This document shows positions 54,749 to 63,661 of a stretch of 64,000 bases of DNA, in pieces; the first letter of the stretch is position 1; each line of letters opens with the position of its first letter. Below the pieces are notes generated by a model. The model saw only the letters and a program-made list of their open reading frames with translations. It was not told where the DNA came from and searched no databases. The stretch covers positions 62,001 through 126,000 of the forward strand of contig CAJLPX010000003.1 in NCBI GenBank assembly GCA_905208635.1, read 5' to 3'. A program made the translations under genes and the position numbers. The DNA is from an uncultured Collinsella sp. GTDB lineage: Bacteria > Actinomycetota > Coriobacteriia > Coriobacteriales > Coriobacteriaceae.

Positions 54749-55318
54749 ATGAATGAGAATTCCAACATACATGCGTTTGAGGACGAGGATTTTCTGCACG
54801 CCTGCTTCGTGTGGGGGATGGCCGTGCTTGGCGTATTTGCCGTGTGCCTGGTGCCGGTGTTTATGCTGCTGGGCGGGCCTGCAGACATGGATGCGGCTGA
54901 CGCGGGCGGCTGGATGGCCGTCTTGAGCTGGATAGTCGGCTTGGCTGCGGTTTCTGCGGCGTCATTTGCCGTGCACGAGCTGGTGCACGCGGTGTTCTTT
55001 AAGCTGTTTGCGCCTGCTGGTGCTCGGGTGACCTTCGGAGCAAATCTCGAAACCTGCATGATTTACGCCTGCGCCGAGGGCGTTGTGTATTCGCGCCGGC
55101 GGTACATGGCGGTTTGCCTGGCGCCGACGGTTGTTTTGACGGCGGCGTTTGCCTTGGGCTTTGCGTTTTCGGGCTATCCGCTTCTGTGTTACCTGGCGGC
55201 TGGTCTGCACTTGTCGGGCTGTGTGGGCGACTGGTATTACGTGCGGACCATTTTGCGCGACCGCCGCATTGTCGCCTGCGAGGACACATCCTTTGGCGTG
55301 CGCTTTTTCGCAAGGTAG
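54749..55318 (+). CDS. DUF3267 membrane zinc-peptidase-like protein
   Basis: A 189-residue membrane protein with four to five hydrophobic segments and an HELVH zinc motif (H76-H80), followed by HAVFFKLFAP. This is the DUF3267 pattern of putative membrane metallopeptidases. The substrate is unknown. The start is the ATG at 54749. The stop codon is formed by the first bases of the palindrome at 55314, so the end of the gene overlaps that repeat. Confidence 0.82.
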   Translation: MNENSNIHAFEDEDFLHACFVWGMAVLGVFAVCLVPVFMLLGGPADMDAADAGGWMAVLSWIVGLAAVSAASFAVHELVHAVFFKLFAPAGARVTFGANLETCMIYACAEGVVYSRRRYMAVCLAPTVVLTAAFALGFAFSGYPLLCYLAAGLHLSGCVGDWYYVRTILRDRRIVACEDTSFGVRFFAR

Positions 55319-55423
55319 TCTTTTTGGGACGGGGCTATTTTGACTACTTTCCTGTTGATGCGGGTATTTGGAACTGCTTTACATCAAAAGTGGTCAAAAT
55401 AGCCCCGTCCCAAAAAGACTACC
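55314..55423. repeat. Long palindrome with TTTTTGGGACGGGG core
   Basis: Arms 55314-55350 and 55387-55423 (37 nt) form an inverted repeat with one mismatch. Each arm is also bounded by GTAGTC and GACTAC (or its near copy) and can fold alone. It lies between the DUF3267 gene and queH, and supplies the DUF3267 stop codon. Confidence 0.9.
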
Positions 55424-55450
55424 CTGGGCAAAGATTGGGAGGAGATGTCC

Positions 55451-56026
55451 ATGAAGCCGTTGCTGCTGCATGCTTGCTGTGCGCCGTGCTCGCTGGAGCC
55501 GGTCCGTCTGCTGCGCGAGGAGGGGTTTGAGCCCACGATTTGCTGGACCAACCCTAATATTCAACCTCACGATGAATGGCAGCGGCGTTTGGACGAGCTG
55601 CGCCGGTGGTGTGCCGGTGGCGAGATCGAGCTTATCGAGGCGGGGGAGGATCGCGATCGCTGGGAGACCGGCGTGGCACCGCTGGGCGCCGATCGGCCCC
55701 GTCGCTGTCGCGCGTGCTATGCCCTGCGTCTGGCCGAGGCGTGCCGTGTGGCCCAGGAGCGCGGGTTTGAGTTTGTGGGTACGACGCTCGCCGTCTCGCC
55801 GTATCAGCTGTTCGAAACCTGTAATGACGTGCTTGAGCGTTTGGCGGCGGCACATGGGCTCACCCCGGTCATCCGTGATTTTCGCCCGTATTACCCCGAG
55901 GCCACGCGTCGTTCGCGTGAGCTTGGCATGTATCGGCAGAACTACTGCGGCTGCCGATTCTCGGCCGTCGAGGCGGCCATGGACCGCGCCCGCATCCGCG
56001 ACGAGCGCAAAGCCGCCAAAAAGTAG
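55451..56026 (+). CDS. queH: Epoxyqueuosine reductase QueH
   Basis: A 191-residue protein of the QueH (DUF208) family, which carries out the last step of queuosine synthesis in bacteria without QueG. Cysteine motifs are intact: HACCAPCS (C9, C10, C13), RRCRACYALR and NYCGCRFS. The start at 55451 is chosen over the ATG at 55445 because GGGAGGAG (55437-55444) would otherwise overlap the start. queA, for the preceding step, is 6 kb downstream, so both late steps are local. Confidence 0.93.
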   Translation: MKPLLLHACCAPCSLEPVRLLREEGFEPTICWTNPNIQPHDEWQRRLDELRRWCAGGEIELIEAGEDRDRWETGVAPLGADRPRRCRACYALRLAEACRVAQERGFEFVGTTLAVSPYQLFETCNDVLERLAAAHGLTPVIRDFRPYYPEATRRSRELGMYRQNYCGCRFSAVEAAMDRARIRDERKAAKK

Positions 56027-56086
56027 TTCTTTTAGGCTGGGACTTTGAGCTGTCTGCGCGGTACGGTCGTTTTTGGGAAAGTCGAT

Positions 56087-56743
56087 TTAATTAAGCGTGT
56101 GATCGTGGTTCGCTTGATACCAAACGACGACTCCTATGATTCTAATCCTCCGTTTGTTAAACATCAGATCCGGACTTGCTGTTGCATATGAATGGGACGA
56201 CAGCACAATCATGTCGTTTCCTTCTGCAAATCGCCTAATTACCGGTGTTTTACCGTCTGCGAGCGCCAATACAACACAGCCGTTCCAGGGCTTTGCGGTG
56301 GTATCGACAAGTAGTAAGCTGCCGGGAGGGTAAATGCGGGACATTTCGTCACCTTTGATTTTAACGAAAACGCTATGTGGGTGACGTTTGGCTACGTCTA
56401 CAGGCGCGCAAGCATTTTGTTGGCCGTGCGTGATGCGGCGCTTTTGCGATTCGATATCGATGACGGGAAATGCGCCCTCCATTTCGTGGATAGCAGGGTC
56501 TTCGTCGGTGACGATTCTTTTATTTGCGAGCTTTACGGCCAAACCGTTTTCCTCGCCAACAAGTTCATCGCGGGTGCAACCGAAGAGCGCTTGTAACTTT
56601 TCAATATAGCGCTCACGGGGGGCATACCGACTTTTTTCCCAACGACAAACGGTCTCTTTAGATACCCCCAACATCTCTGCAAGTTGCGCCTGACCAAGAT
56701 GCTCCATGGTGCGGAGTTTACGAATATTTGCCCCGAAGCCCAT
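56087..56743 (-). CDS. XRE-type regulator with a degenerate S24 peptidase domain
   Basis: A 218-residue LexA/cI-like regulator. The helix-turn-helix is at about residues 16-37 (GQAQLAEMLGVSKETVCRWE). The C-terminal S24 fold is present, but the nucleophile region GDSM reads GDEM and the general-base Lys region reads TPVIRRF. The Ser-Lys dyad is therefore missing and self-cleavage is unlikely. It starts 2 bp after the arcA1 stop on the same strand, so the two form an operon. It probably regulates the arginine genes. The start at 56743 avoids overlap; GAGAGG lies upstream. Confidence 0.85.
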   Translation of the reverse strand: MGFGANIRKLRTMEHLGQAQLAEMLGVSKETVCRWEKSRYAPRERYIEKLQALFGCTRDELVGEENGLAVKLANKRIVTDEDPAIHEMEGAFPVIDIESQKRRITHGQQNACAPVDVAKRHPHSVFVKIKGDEMSRIYPPGSLLLVDTTAKPWNGCVVLALADGKTPVIRRFAEGNDMIVLSSHSYATASPDLMFNKRRIRIIGVVVWYQANHDHTLN

Positions 56744-56745
56744 GG

Positions 56746-57996
56746 CTATAGATCCTCTCGCCACAGAGGGAGGCATAGACAGTTTGTGCCACCATAGCCT
56801 TTGGTGAGCTCGTCAATGGATAGCGGGAATAATTCCATTCCTGCTTTCTCAAGCGCTTCGTTGGTCCAAACGTTTTCTTCATATACGCATAGTTTTCCTG
56901 GCGAGAGCGCAAGGATAGACGTTGCGTTGTTCCGGCGTTCTCTTTCGTAGGCGGTTTGATTCCCGCCTCCGCAGTCAATTACTTTTATTGGTTCGCAACA
57001 GGCTGCAGAGAGTATTTCCGGAATCGTGCGATCGATAGGAGTGATCGTAAGGCCCCTTCCGGATCGTTTTAGTTGAATGCTGTATGCATCAACGGCATTG
57101 CATATCTCACGATCGATGAGGAACGCGTCGTGATCAATTCTACTTATGAACGTATCGAGGTGGATACGCAGCCCGTCAGAGGGGACTCGAATCGCAATTA
57201 GCTCGGTGGTCTGGAATTTATTTGAGGTCAGGAGCTCTTTGGCAAGTGACTCGACGGCGGCGGGTTCAGTTCGGTCAGAGATTCCAACTAATACTGTCTT
57301 AGCACTGATAACAATAATGTCTCCGCCTTCGATATGGTAACTACTCCTGTTCAAATCACATACTGGAGTTTCTCCCATGATCTTGTGGTGGGTGAATATC
57401 TGCCGGTATAAGGCGACCTCACGATCACGCTCAGGCCAGTACATATGATTTAGGATGATGCCGTCTCCGACTACCACAGCAGGATCACGAGTGAAAAAAA
57501 GCGTGTTGAGGGGATTGACCAAGAGCGAGGCGGGATCAAATTGCTCGTGCACGAGCGCCCGTAGTGTTTCCGACTGGTTTGAACATAGCTCAGTGTCTCC
57601 AAAGCGAATGCCGTTAAGTACTATATTCACCAATTCCTGGGTGTTCTTAGCGTTCTCAAACAACTGGGTTATTGTCTCGAGGAACTCTCTACCTGTTGCC
57701 CCGCTGCAACGGAGGTAGTCATCAATAAAATATTTAAGTGATTGGGGCTCAGTTTCAAGTGAGTCTTCGAGAAGGTCCCTAATTTCAATGGTTTCTACGC
57801 CATGCTTCTCAAGCAATTGAACCATGGAATCGTGCTCATACATTGCTTTGTCGAGGTCAAAACGACCGCTCCATTTTCGCAGGGAGAAAACTTGGCTGAA
57901 GTCGGCATCAGGGTAGTTTTGTGTTTCAGCTCCTGGTCGATGGACAAGTACAGCTTTTAAATGACCGATTTCATTTGTTACGTGTATGCCTTGCAT
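56746..57996 (-). CDS. arcA: Arginine deiminase 1 (divergent paralogue)
   Basis: A 416-residue arginine deiminase that converts arginine to citrulline and ammonia. The guanidine-group-hydrolase residues are present: Asp of FTRDPAVV, Glu/His of YHIEGGDI, His of LRIHLDTF, and the C-terminal nucleophile Cys in GGTNCLCLPL. The active-site loop is normally GGPRCMSMP, so Pro-Arg has become Thr-Asn. The DNA is more AT-rich than the chromosomal average seen here. The ATG at 57996 follows AGGAG. It is divergent from the YfcC transporter and co-transcribed with the XRE-S24 regulator. Confidence 0.92.
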   Translation of the reverse strand: MQGIHVTNEIGHLKAVLVHRPGAETQNYPDADFSQVFSLRKWSGRFDLDKAMYEHDSMVQLLEKHGVETIEIRDLLEDSLETEPQSLKYFIDDYLRCSGATGREFLETITQLFENAKNTQELVNIVLNGIRFGDTELCSNQSETLRALVHEQFDPASLLVNPLNTLFFTRDPAVVVGDGIILNHMYWPERDREVALYRQIFTHHKIMGETPVCDLNRSSYHIEGGDIIVISAKTVLVGISDRTEPAAVESLAKELLTSNKFQTTELIAIRVPSDGLRIHLDTFISRIDHDAFLIDREICNAVDAYSIQLKRSGRGLTITPIDRTIPEILSAACCEPIKVIDCGGGNQTAYERERRNNATSILALSPGKLCVYEENVWTNEALEKAGMELFPLSIDELTKGYGGTNCLCLPLWREDL

Positions 57997-58249
57997 GTCT
58001 GTCTCCTGTCCTGCTGGTTTTTATATAAGGCTAAGGCAGGTTCCTTGTTGTGTTGCGGAAAAGTTAAAAGACGTATGTAATTGACAAATAACATCAATTT
58101 TAATAATCAGATTGATTAATAACGTCACTTTAGCTGCCGTTCATAGGTGAAAAGCGACACGATGGCGATGGTTGGCCGACCACCGCTGAGCAACCTCATA
58201 CATTTATGGTGCCAGCTGGATAGATGGGAAAAGGAATGAAGGAGGAGAT
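57997..58249. promoter_or_regulatory. Divergent arginine-gene control region
   Basis: An AT-rich 253-bp gap. A perfect TTGACA lies at 58081-58086 with TAATCA 17 bp later. Two palindromes overlap this promoter: ATTGA-N9-TCAAT (58080-58098) and AATCA-gat-TGATT (58105-58117). They are candidate operators for the XRE regulator or ArgR. The typical ARG box is not clear. Confidence 0.5.
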
Positions 58250-59692
58250 ATGGCAGCGGAAAGTTCGAAAGGCATCAAGCAGTTCAAGGTCCCGCACGTA
58301 TATGCGATCATCTTTGCACTTATGGTCACCTTCGCTGTTCTCACGTGGATTGTTCCCTCTGGGTCCTATCAGCGTCAGGAGGTGAACGGTCGTGAAGTCA
58401 CTGTCGCAGGTACGTATGAGCAGAGTGAAAAGACATATATTGACGAGGAAACCGGGGATGAAGTAGATCTCAGACAAGGCGTCTTCGATGTTCTTCAGGC
58501 TCCAACGCGCGGTATACAAGAGGCAATTGAGGTCGTTGCATTCATCTTGATTGTGGGCGGTTCGTTTCAGGTTATTACTAAAACGGGCGCTATCACGAGC
58601 GGAATGGGTCGTGTCGTTCGCCGCTTTAAGAACAAAGACATTCTAATTATTCCTATTGCGATGGTTCTCTTTGCATTGGGTGGAACGAGCTTTGGCATGG
58701 CGGAAGAAACTCTCCCGTTCTTTGCGATCTTCATGCCAATTATGATGGCTATGGGCTTCGACTCGATGACGGCGTTCATGGTCGTGTTCGTTGGAGCGCG
58801 CACGGGTTACATCGCCTCAACGATTAATCCGTTTAATGTTCTCATTGCGCAAGGTATTCTTGGTATTCAGGGCAACCCCCAGCTGTGGCTGCGTATGATT
58901 GCCTGGGTTGTTTTGACCGCCGTTGCAATTACTTGGGTTGTCCTCTATGCACGAAGGGTAAAGAAGAACCCTGAGTCATCGATCACATTTGAGGATGATA
59001 TCGCCAAGAAAGTCGAGTTCGCTGCCGATGAATCTGCCCTTGATGCGGAATTTACGGGTCGTCAAAAAGGCGTGCTTGCGGTATTTATCGCTGGAATGTG
59101 CCTTATCATCTGGGGACTTGTGACCCAGGGCTGGTATATGAACGAGATTTCTGCGGTCTTTTTGGCCATGGGCCTGTTGGCTGGTGTTATTGCGGGCTTT
59201 AGTCAGGACGTTATCGCTCAGGAATTTGTTGCGGGTATCGCTGACTTTGCTTTCTCGGCAATTGTCGTTGGACTTGCGCGTGGCATCCTTGTCATTGCCT
59301 CTGACGGCATGATCATCGATACCATCCTCAATGCGCTCGCCACTGGTCTGGGCGGCATCCCGGCGGTTCTCTTTACTACGCTTCTTTATGCGGTTGAGAA
59401 CCTCCTGGCGATTCTGGTTCCCAGCTCATCTGGCCTTGCAGCACTGACCGCTCCCATTTTTGGACCTTTGACCGAACTCATGGGCCTTAATCCCGAGGCT
59501 GCCGTGTGGGCTCTCTCCATGGGTAGCGCGACGATGTCTTTGATCTGTCCTACTAGCGCCATTCTTGTAGCGGGTTTGGGCGTGTGCAAGATCAAGCTTG
59601 GCCAGTGGTGGAAGACCGTTTGGAAATTCTTCTTGGTCGTGTCGCTCATCAATATCGTATTCGTAGCAATCTCGGGACTTATTGCCCTGTAG
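58250..59692 (+). CDS. YfcC-family amino-acid transporter (probable arginine/ornithine exchanger)
   Basis: A 480-residue integral membrane protein with about 12 transmembrane segments, of the YfcC/ArcD-like (DcuC superfamily) group. Conserved GGTSFGMAEETLPFFAIFMP and the late PTSAILVAGLGVCK are present. A basic region lies near residues 230-245 (ARRVKKNPESS). In arginine deiminase clusters such carriers exchange arginine for ornithine. The substrate is inferred from its position directly upstream of arcA2-arcB. GGAGGAG precedes the ATG at 58250. Confidence 0.88.
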   Translation: MAAESSKGIKQFKVPHVYAIIFALMVTFAVLTWIVPSGSYQRQEVNGREVTVAGTYEQSEKTYIDEETGDEVDLRQGVFDVLQAPTRGIQEAIEVVAFILIVGGSFQVITKTGAITSGMGRVVRRFKNKDILIIPIAMVLFALGGTSFGMAEETLPFFAIFMPIMMAMGFDSMTAFMVVFVGARTGYIASTINPFNVLIAQGILGIQGNPQLWLRMIAWVVLTAVAITWVVLYARRVKKNPESSITFEDDIAKKVEFAADESALDAEFTGRQKGVLAVFIAGMCLIIWGLVTQGWYMNEISAVFLAMGLLAGVIAGFSQDVIAQEFVAGIADFAFSAIVVGLARGILVIASDGMIIDTILNALATGLGGIPAVLFTTLLYAVENLLAILVPSSSGLAALTAPIFGPLTELMGLNPEAAVWALSMGSATMSLICPTSAILVAGLGVCKIKLGQWWKTVWKFFLVVSLINIVFVAISGLIAL

Positions 59693-59720
59693 GTTTCATA
59701 GCTGAAATGGAGTAACAGGA

Positions 59721-60965
59721 ATGTCTAAAGGACTGAATGTACACAGCGAGATTGGTAAGCTCAAGAAAGTTGTGCTTCACCGCCCCGGTCGTGACCTTGT
59801 GAACGTAAAGGCAGAAGAGTTCGAGGATGTCTGGATTCACGACTGTTTCTATCTTGATGTGGCTCAAAAGGAGCATGATGCCTTTGCGGATCTTCTGAGG
59901 AGCGAAGGTGTTGAGGTTCTCTATATGGAGAAACTCGTTGCTGAAGCGCTGGATGCATGCCCCTCGGCTCGCGCTGAGTTTACCGATACATTTATGGCTG
60001 AGAGCGGGATTGTCAATCCTATGCTTGAGCAGGCTGTTCGTGAAAAGCTCGACGCTATTTCAGATTCGTATCAGTTTGTACTTGAGGCTATGGGGGGGTA
60101 TCGTTATCGTGACCTTGGGCTGCCTCGCGTTTCGACTACGCTTAGTATGATGGATAATGAGGATGCGAAGCCCGATGATTTGGTGTTGAAGCCTCTTCCG
60201 AGTTCATATTTCTCTCGCGATCCTCTTGCTTCCGTGGGCAAAGGCGTTCTGCTTCACCATATGTATTGGAAACAGCGAGATCGTGAAGTGCCCTTCTATG
60301 AAGCGATTTTCAAATACCATCCCGATTATGCAGGGACTCCGATTTGGTACGACCATAAGAATCCCTGGCATATCGAGGGCGGTGATGTGCTTAACATTAA
60401 CGCTCATACCTTGGCTATTGGAATTAGCCAGCGAACTGAGGCGGCTGCGATTGAGGAGCTTGCAAAGAATTTGTTCTGGGGATCTGGGAGTTCTGAGATC
60501 GATACCGTTTACGCTATTAAAATCCCCAACGGCTATGCTTACATGCATCTTGACACCGTTTGCACCATGGTGGATTTCGATAAGTTCACAGTTTATCCCG
60601 GTATTTTTGAGACCCTTCGTGTTTATCGTCTGACTCGTGGTGACTCTGAGGGAATGGTCGCTGTTCAAGAGATTGATGACACGCTTGAACATATTCTTGA
60701 AATGGCTACTGGCGTGGAGAAGGTGCAGCTTATTGAGTGCGGTGCCGGCGATATGGTTGAGGCATCTCGCGAGCAGTGGAACGACGGGTCGAACACTCTT
60801 GCCGTTGCTCCTGGTAAAGTCTGTGTTTACGAGCGCAATGTTGTCACAAATGATGAGCTCTACAAGAACGGTTTGGAACTTTTGGTCGTTCCCTCCGAGG
60901 AACTGTCCCGCGGTCGTGGCGGCCCGCGCTGCATGAGCATGCCCTTCTGGCGCGAAGATATTTAG
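59721..60965 (+). CDS. arcA: Arginine deiminase 2
   Basis: A 414-residue arginine deiminase with all canonical residues: FSRDPLAS, HIEGGDVL, YMHLDTVC and the catalytic loop GGPRCMSMPFW. It yields citrulline for ArcB. It lies 28 bp downstream of the transporter and 32 bp upstream of arcB, in one operon. It is clearly different from ArcA1 across the window, so the two are old paralogues, not a recent duplication. The start is the ATG at 59721 after GGAG/AGGA. Confidence 0.95.
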   Translation: MSKGLNVHSEIGKLKKVVLHRPGRDLVNVKAEEFEDVWIHDCFYLDVAQKEHDAFADLLRSEGVEVLYMEKLVAEALDACPSARAEFTDTFMAESGIVNPMLEQAVREKLDAISDSYQFVLEAMGGYRYRDLGLPRVSTTLSMMDNEDAKPDDLVLKPLPSSYFSRDPLASVGKGVLLHHMYWKQRDREVPFYEAIFKYHPDYAGTPIWYDHKNPWHIEGGDVLNINAHTLAIGISQRTEAAAIEELAKNLFWGSGSSEIDTVYAIKIPNGYAYMHLDTVCTMVDFDKFTVYPGIFETLRVYRLTRGDSEGMVAVQEIDDTLEHILEMATGVEKVQLIECGAGDMVEASREQWNDGSNTLAVAPGKVCVYERNVVTNDELYKNGLELLVVPSEELSRGRGGPRCMSMPFWREDI

Positions 60966-60997
60966 TTGCAAATCCACTGTGATAGGAGATGGCGAAT

Positions 60998-62008
60998 ATG
61001 GGTGTTAATATCGCTGGGCGCAGTTTTCTGAAGCTGCTTGATTACACGACGGAAGAGATTGAGTATCTGCTTGAGCTTTCTGCTAACTTCAAAAGCATGA
61101 AGCGTGCCGGTGTTCCGCATAAATACCTTGAAGGCAAGAATATTGTTTTGCTATTTGAGAAGACTTCCACGCGTACTCGCTGCGCCTTCGAAGTTGGTGC
61201 ACTTGACCTTGGTATGGGCGTAACTTATTTGGATCCGGGCTCGTCCCAGATGGGCAAAAAGGAGTCGATTGAGGACACGGCTCGCGTCCTTGGCCGCATG
61301 TATGACGGAATTGAATACCGCGGCTTTGAACAGGCGAAGGTTGAGGAGCTTGCTGCAAAAGCTGGGGTTCCCGTTTGGAATGGGCTGACTACTGAATTTC
61401 ACCCGACTCAAGTGCTTGCCGATATTCTGACCATGCGTGAAGAGTTTGGAGAGATTAAGGGCAGGAAACTTACATTTTTTGGTAAGGCGGCCGGAAACGT
61501 CGCCGATTCGCTCATGGTCATTTGCGCTAAGCTCGGCATTAACTACTGTTCTTGCGGCCCAATCGGGGGAAATTCGGAGGGGGCTACATCCTATGATCCT
61601 GAACTCCTTGCAGAATGTAGTCGTATTGCGGCCGAGCATGGATCGACGATTACCATTACAGAAGATATTGAGGAAGGCGCTCGTGATGCCGATGTAATTT
61701 ACACGGATGTTTGGGTTGGCATGGGTCAGCCTGCAGAGCTGTGGGAAAGCCGCATTAAGCTCATGTCGCCGTATCGTGTGACCGCTGAGGTGATGTCTAT
61801 GGCAAAGCCCGAGGCGATTTTCCTCCACTGCCTTCCGAGCTTCCACGATACTAATACTACTGTTGGTGCCGAAATTGCTGAGAAGTTTGGAGTTGCCGAA
61901 ATGGAAGTCACGGACGAGGTTTTTGAGTCCGATAAGTCTCGTGTTTTCCAAGAAGCGGAGAATCGCATGCATACGATTAAGGCGGTGATGTACGCAACGC
62001 TTAAGTAG
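60998..62008 (+). CDS. arcB: Ornithine carbamoyltransferase (catabolic)
   Basis: A 336-residue enzyme that, in the deiminase pathway, phosphorolyses citrulline to ornithine and carbamoyl phosphate. The carbamoyl-phosphate loop [21 protein letters not shown] and ornithine-side HCLPSFHD are intact. The start at 60998 is chosen because AGGAG (60984-60988) sits directly against the ATG at 60989. No carbamate kinase (arcC) follows; the operon ends at a strong hairpin at 62094. Confidence 0.95.
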   Translation: MGVNIAGRSFLKLLDYTTEEIEYLLELSANFKSMKRAGVPHKYLEGKNIVLLFEKTSTRTRCAFEVGALDLGMGVTYLDPGSSQMGKKESIEDTARVLGRMYDGIEYRGFEQAKVEELAAKAGVPVWNGLTTEFHPTQVLADILTMREEFGEIKGRKLTFFGKAAGNVADSLMVICAKLGINYCSCGPIGGNSEGATSYDPELLAECSRIAAEHGSTITITEDIEEGARDADVIYTDVWVGMGQPAELWESRIKLMSPYRVTAEVMSMAKPEAIFLHCLPSFHDTNTTVGAEIAEKFGVAEMEVTDEVFESDKSRVFQEAENRMHTIKAVMYATLK

Positions 62009-62093
62009 CGGGGCGTTGAGAAATCAGTCGCAAATCTGTTTGCCATACTATATTTCTCTCAACAAGCTGATAGGATACAGGGGAGAATGATGC

Positions 62094-62124
62094 GCGCGTC
62101 AGTCGATTTTTTCGACTGACGCGC
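62094..62124 (+). terminator. Terminator of the arginine deiminase operon
   Basis: Perfect 13-bp stem 62094-62106 / 62112-62124 with a TTTTT loop, then TTTG. It lies just upstream of queA. Confidence 0.85.
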
Positions 62125-62142
62125 TTTGTGAAAGAGGCAAAG

Positions 62143-63354
62143 ATGCGTACCGATGATTTTGACTATAACCTGCCCGAAGAGCTCATCGCCCAGGCGCCTG
62201 CCGAGCCGCGCGACTCCTGCCGCCTGCTGGTGGTTGATCGCAAAGGCTCCGAGACAGGAACGCCGCTAGAGCATGGCGGCACCGTCGAGCACCGCATCTT
62301 CCGCGACATCATCGACTATATCGAGCCGGGCGACGTGCTCGTCATCAACCAGACGCGCGTGATGCCGGCCCGTCTGATCGGTCGCAAGACGGGCTCGGGC
62401 GGCGTGGTCGAGACGCTGCTGCTCAAGCGCCGCGAGGATGTTGACCCGCTGGGTCACGTTTGGGAGTGCCTGGTCAAGCCAGGCAAGCGCCTGAAGCCCG
62501 GTGCTCAGATTGAGTATCGTGCGGGCGGCGCCCATGCGCCCGAGGGGGCTTCCGTGGTGCTGACGGCCGAGGTCGTCGACTTTGTCACCGATAGCCGCGG
62601 TGGCCGTCTGGTGCGCTTTGAGCCGGCCGGTTGCAATGCCGCCGGCGACCCGCGCACGCTCGACGAGGCCATCCATGCTGCCGGCCACGTGCCGCTGCCG
62701 CCTTACATTACCGATTACGAGGGCGATCCCGAGAAGTACCAGACCGTCTACGCCATGAAGGAGGAGCACTCGGCTGCCGCTCCTACGGCGGGTCTGCATT
62801 TTACTCCTGAGCTCATGGCCGCTATTGAGGCCAAGGGTGCCAAGTTTGCCGCCGTCGAGCTCGAGGTGGGCATCGATACCTTCCGCTTGGTGGAGGAGGA
62901 CGACCCTACGCAGCACGTCATGCACACCGAGCGCTACCACGTGTCGCAGGAGGTTGTCGACGCCGTGCATAAGGCCAAGGCCGAGGGCCATCGTGTGATC
63001 GCCGTCGGCACTACCGCGGTGCGCTCGCTCGAGAGCGCGTTTGACACGGACGCGCCGGTGTCCGATCCGGCCGTGACGGCGCGCTATTTTGAAGGCCGCG
63101 AGGACGGGGCCGATACGCTTGGCCGCGGTGACATCGTGGTGCGCGAGAACGCCACGACGCAGCTTTACCTCATGCCCGGCTCGACCTATCACGTGGTCGA
63201 CGCGCTGATCACGAACTTCCATGTGCCGCGCTCCACGCTCATGATGCTCGTGAGCGCACTTGCCACCCGCGACCAGATCATGGATGCCTATGCTGCCGCC
63301 ATCGAGGAGCGCTACCGCTTCTTCAGCTTTGGCGATGCGATGCTCATCCTTTAG
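62143..63354 (+). CDS. queA: S-adenosylmethionine:tRNA ribosyltransferase-isomerase QueA
   Basis: A 403-residue enzyme that adds the ribosyl part of SAM to 7-aminomethyl-7-deazaguanine in tRNA, forming epoxyqueuosine. The family blocks YNLPEELIAQAPAEPRD, LVINQTRVMPARL, PTAGLHFTPEL and THRVIAVGTT-like (GHRVIAVGTTAVRSLES) are present. The start at 62143 (MRTDDFDYNLP) follows AAAGAGG. With queH at 55.4 kb it completes the last two steps of queuosine synthesis. Confidence 0.96.
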   Translation: MRTDDFDYNLPEELIAQAPAEPRDSCRLLVVDRKGSETGTPLEHGGTVEHRIFRDIIDYIEPGDVLVINQTRVMPARLIGRKTGSGGVVETLLLKRREDVDPLGHVWECLVKPGKRLKPGAQIEYRAGGAHAPEGASVVLTAEVVDFVTDSRGGRLVRFEPAGCNAAGDPRTLDEAIHAAGHVPLPPYITDYEGDPEKYQTVYAMKEEHSAAAPTAGLHFTPELMAAIEAKGAKFAAVELEVGIDTFRLVEEDDPTQHVMHTERYHVSQEVVDAVHKAKAEGHRVIAVGTTAVRSLESAFDTDAPVSDPAVTARYFEGREDGADTLGRGDIVVRENATTQLYLMPGSTYHVVDALITNFHVPRSTLMMLVSALATRDQIMDAYAAAIEERYRFFSFGDAMLIL

Positions 63355-63381
63355 TTACGCGGTTCTACGAACCGCGTAACT
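63353..63381 (+). terminator. Hairpin overlapping the queA stop codon
   Basis: Perfect 13-bp stem (AGTTACGCGGTTC, 63353-63365, with 63369-63381) around TAC. It includes two bases of the queA stop codon and has no T-run. Confidence 0.65.
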
Positions 63382-63393
63382 GCTCGACGCTGC

Positions 63394-63492
63394 GCGGGCC
63401 GCATTTGGACAATCTGACGTTCAACTTCAAGGGCGCGACCAGAAGGTCAGCGCCCCTTTGTTTCACGTCACCTTGTCTCAAATGCGGCCCGC
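63394..63492. repeat. Nested cruciform-like palindrome with internal terminator
   Basis: Outer arms GCGGGCCGCATTTG (63394-63407 / 63479-63492) are perfect. Next come GACAA/TTGTC and TGACGT/ACGTCA. The core folds as AAGGGCGC-GACC-agaa-GGTC-GCGCCCCTT, then TTGTTTC, a terminator shape inside the larger structure. Confidence 0.8.
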
Positions 63493-63545
63493 TCGCTGGC
63501 GTTGCCAAGACATCGGCGTCGCCTTGGTCCGGACTAGCCGTTTGG

Positions 63546-63578
63546 GGTACTCATTGGGGACGTACTTAAATGAGTACC
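63546..63578. repeat. Palindromic unit with GGGGACG core
   Basis: GGTACTCATT (63546-63555) and AATGAGTACC (63569-63578) flank GGGGACGTACTTA. Confidence 0.8.
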
Positions 63579-63584
63579 TGCGGA

Positions 63585-63652
63585 ATGAGAGTGGATAATC
63601 TCCCGTTTTTGGCCCGTCTGTGGGCTCAAAGTGGGAGATTATCCACTCTCAT
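63585..63652. repeat. Palindrome with 20-bp perfect arms
   Basis: ATGAGAGTGGATAATCTCCC (63585-63604) is repeated inverted and perfect at 63633-63652. An inner hairpin (TTTGGCCC...GGGCTCAAA) fills the loop. Confidence 0.85.
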
Positions 63653-63661
63653 CATTGATTG

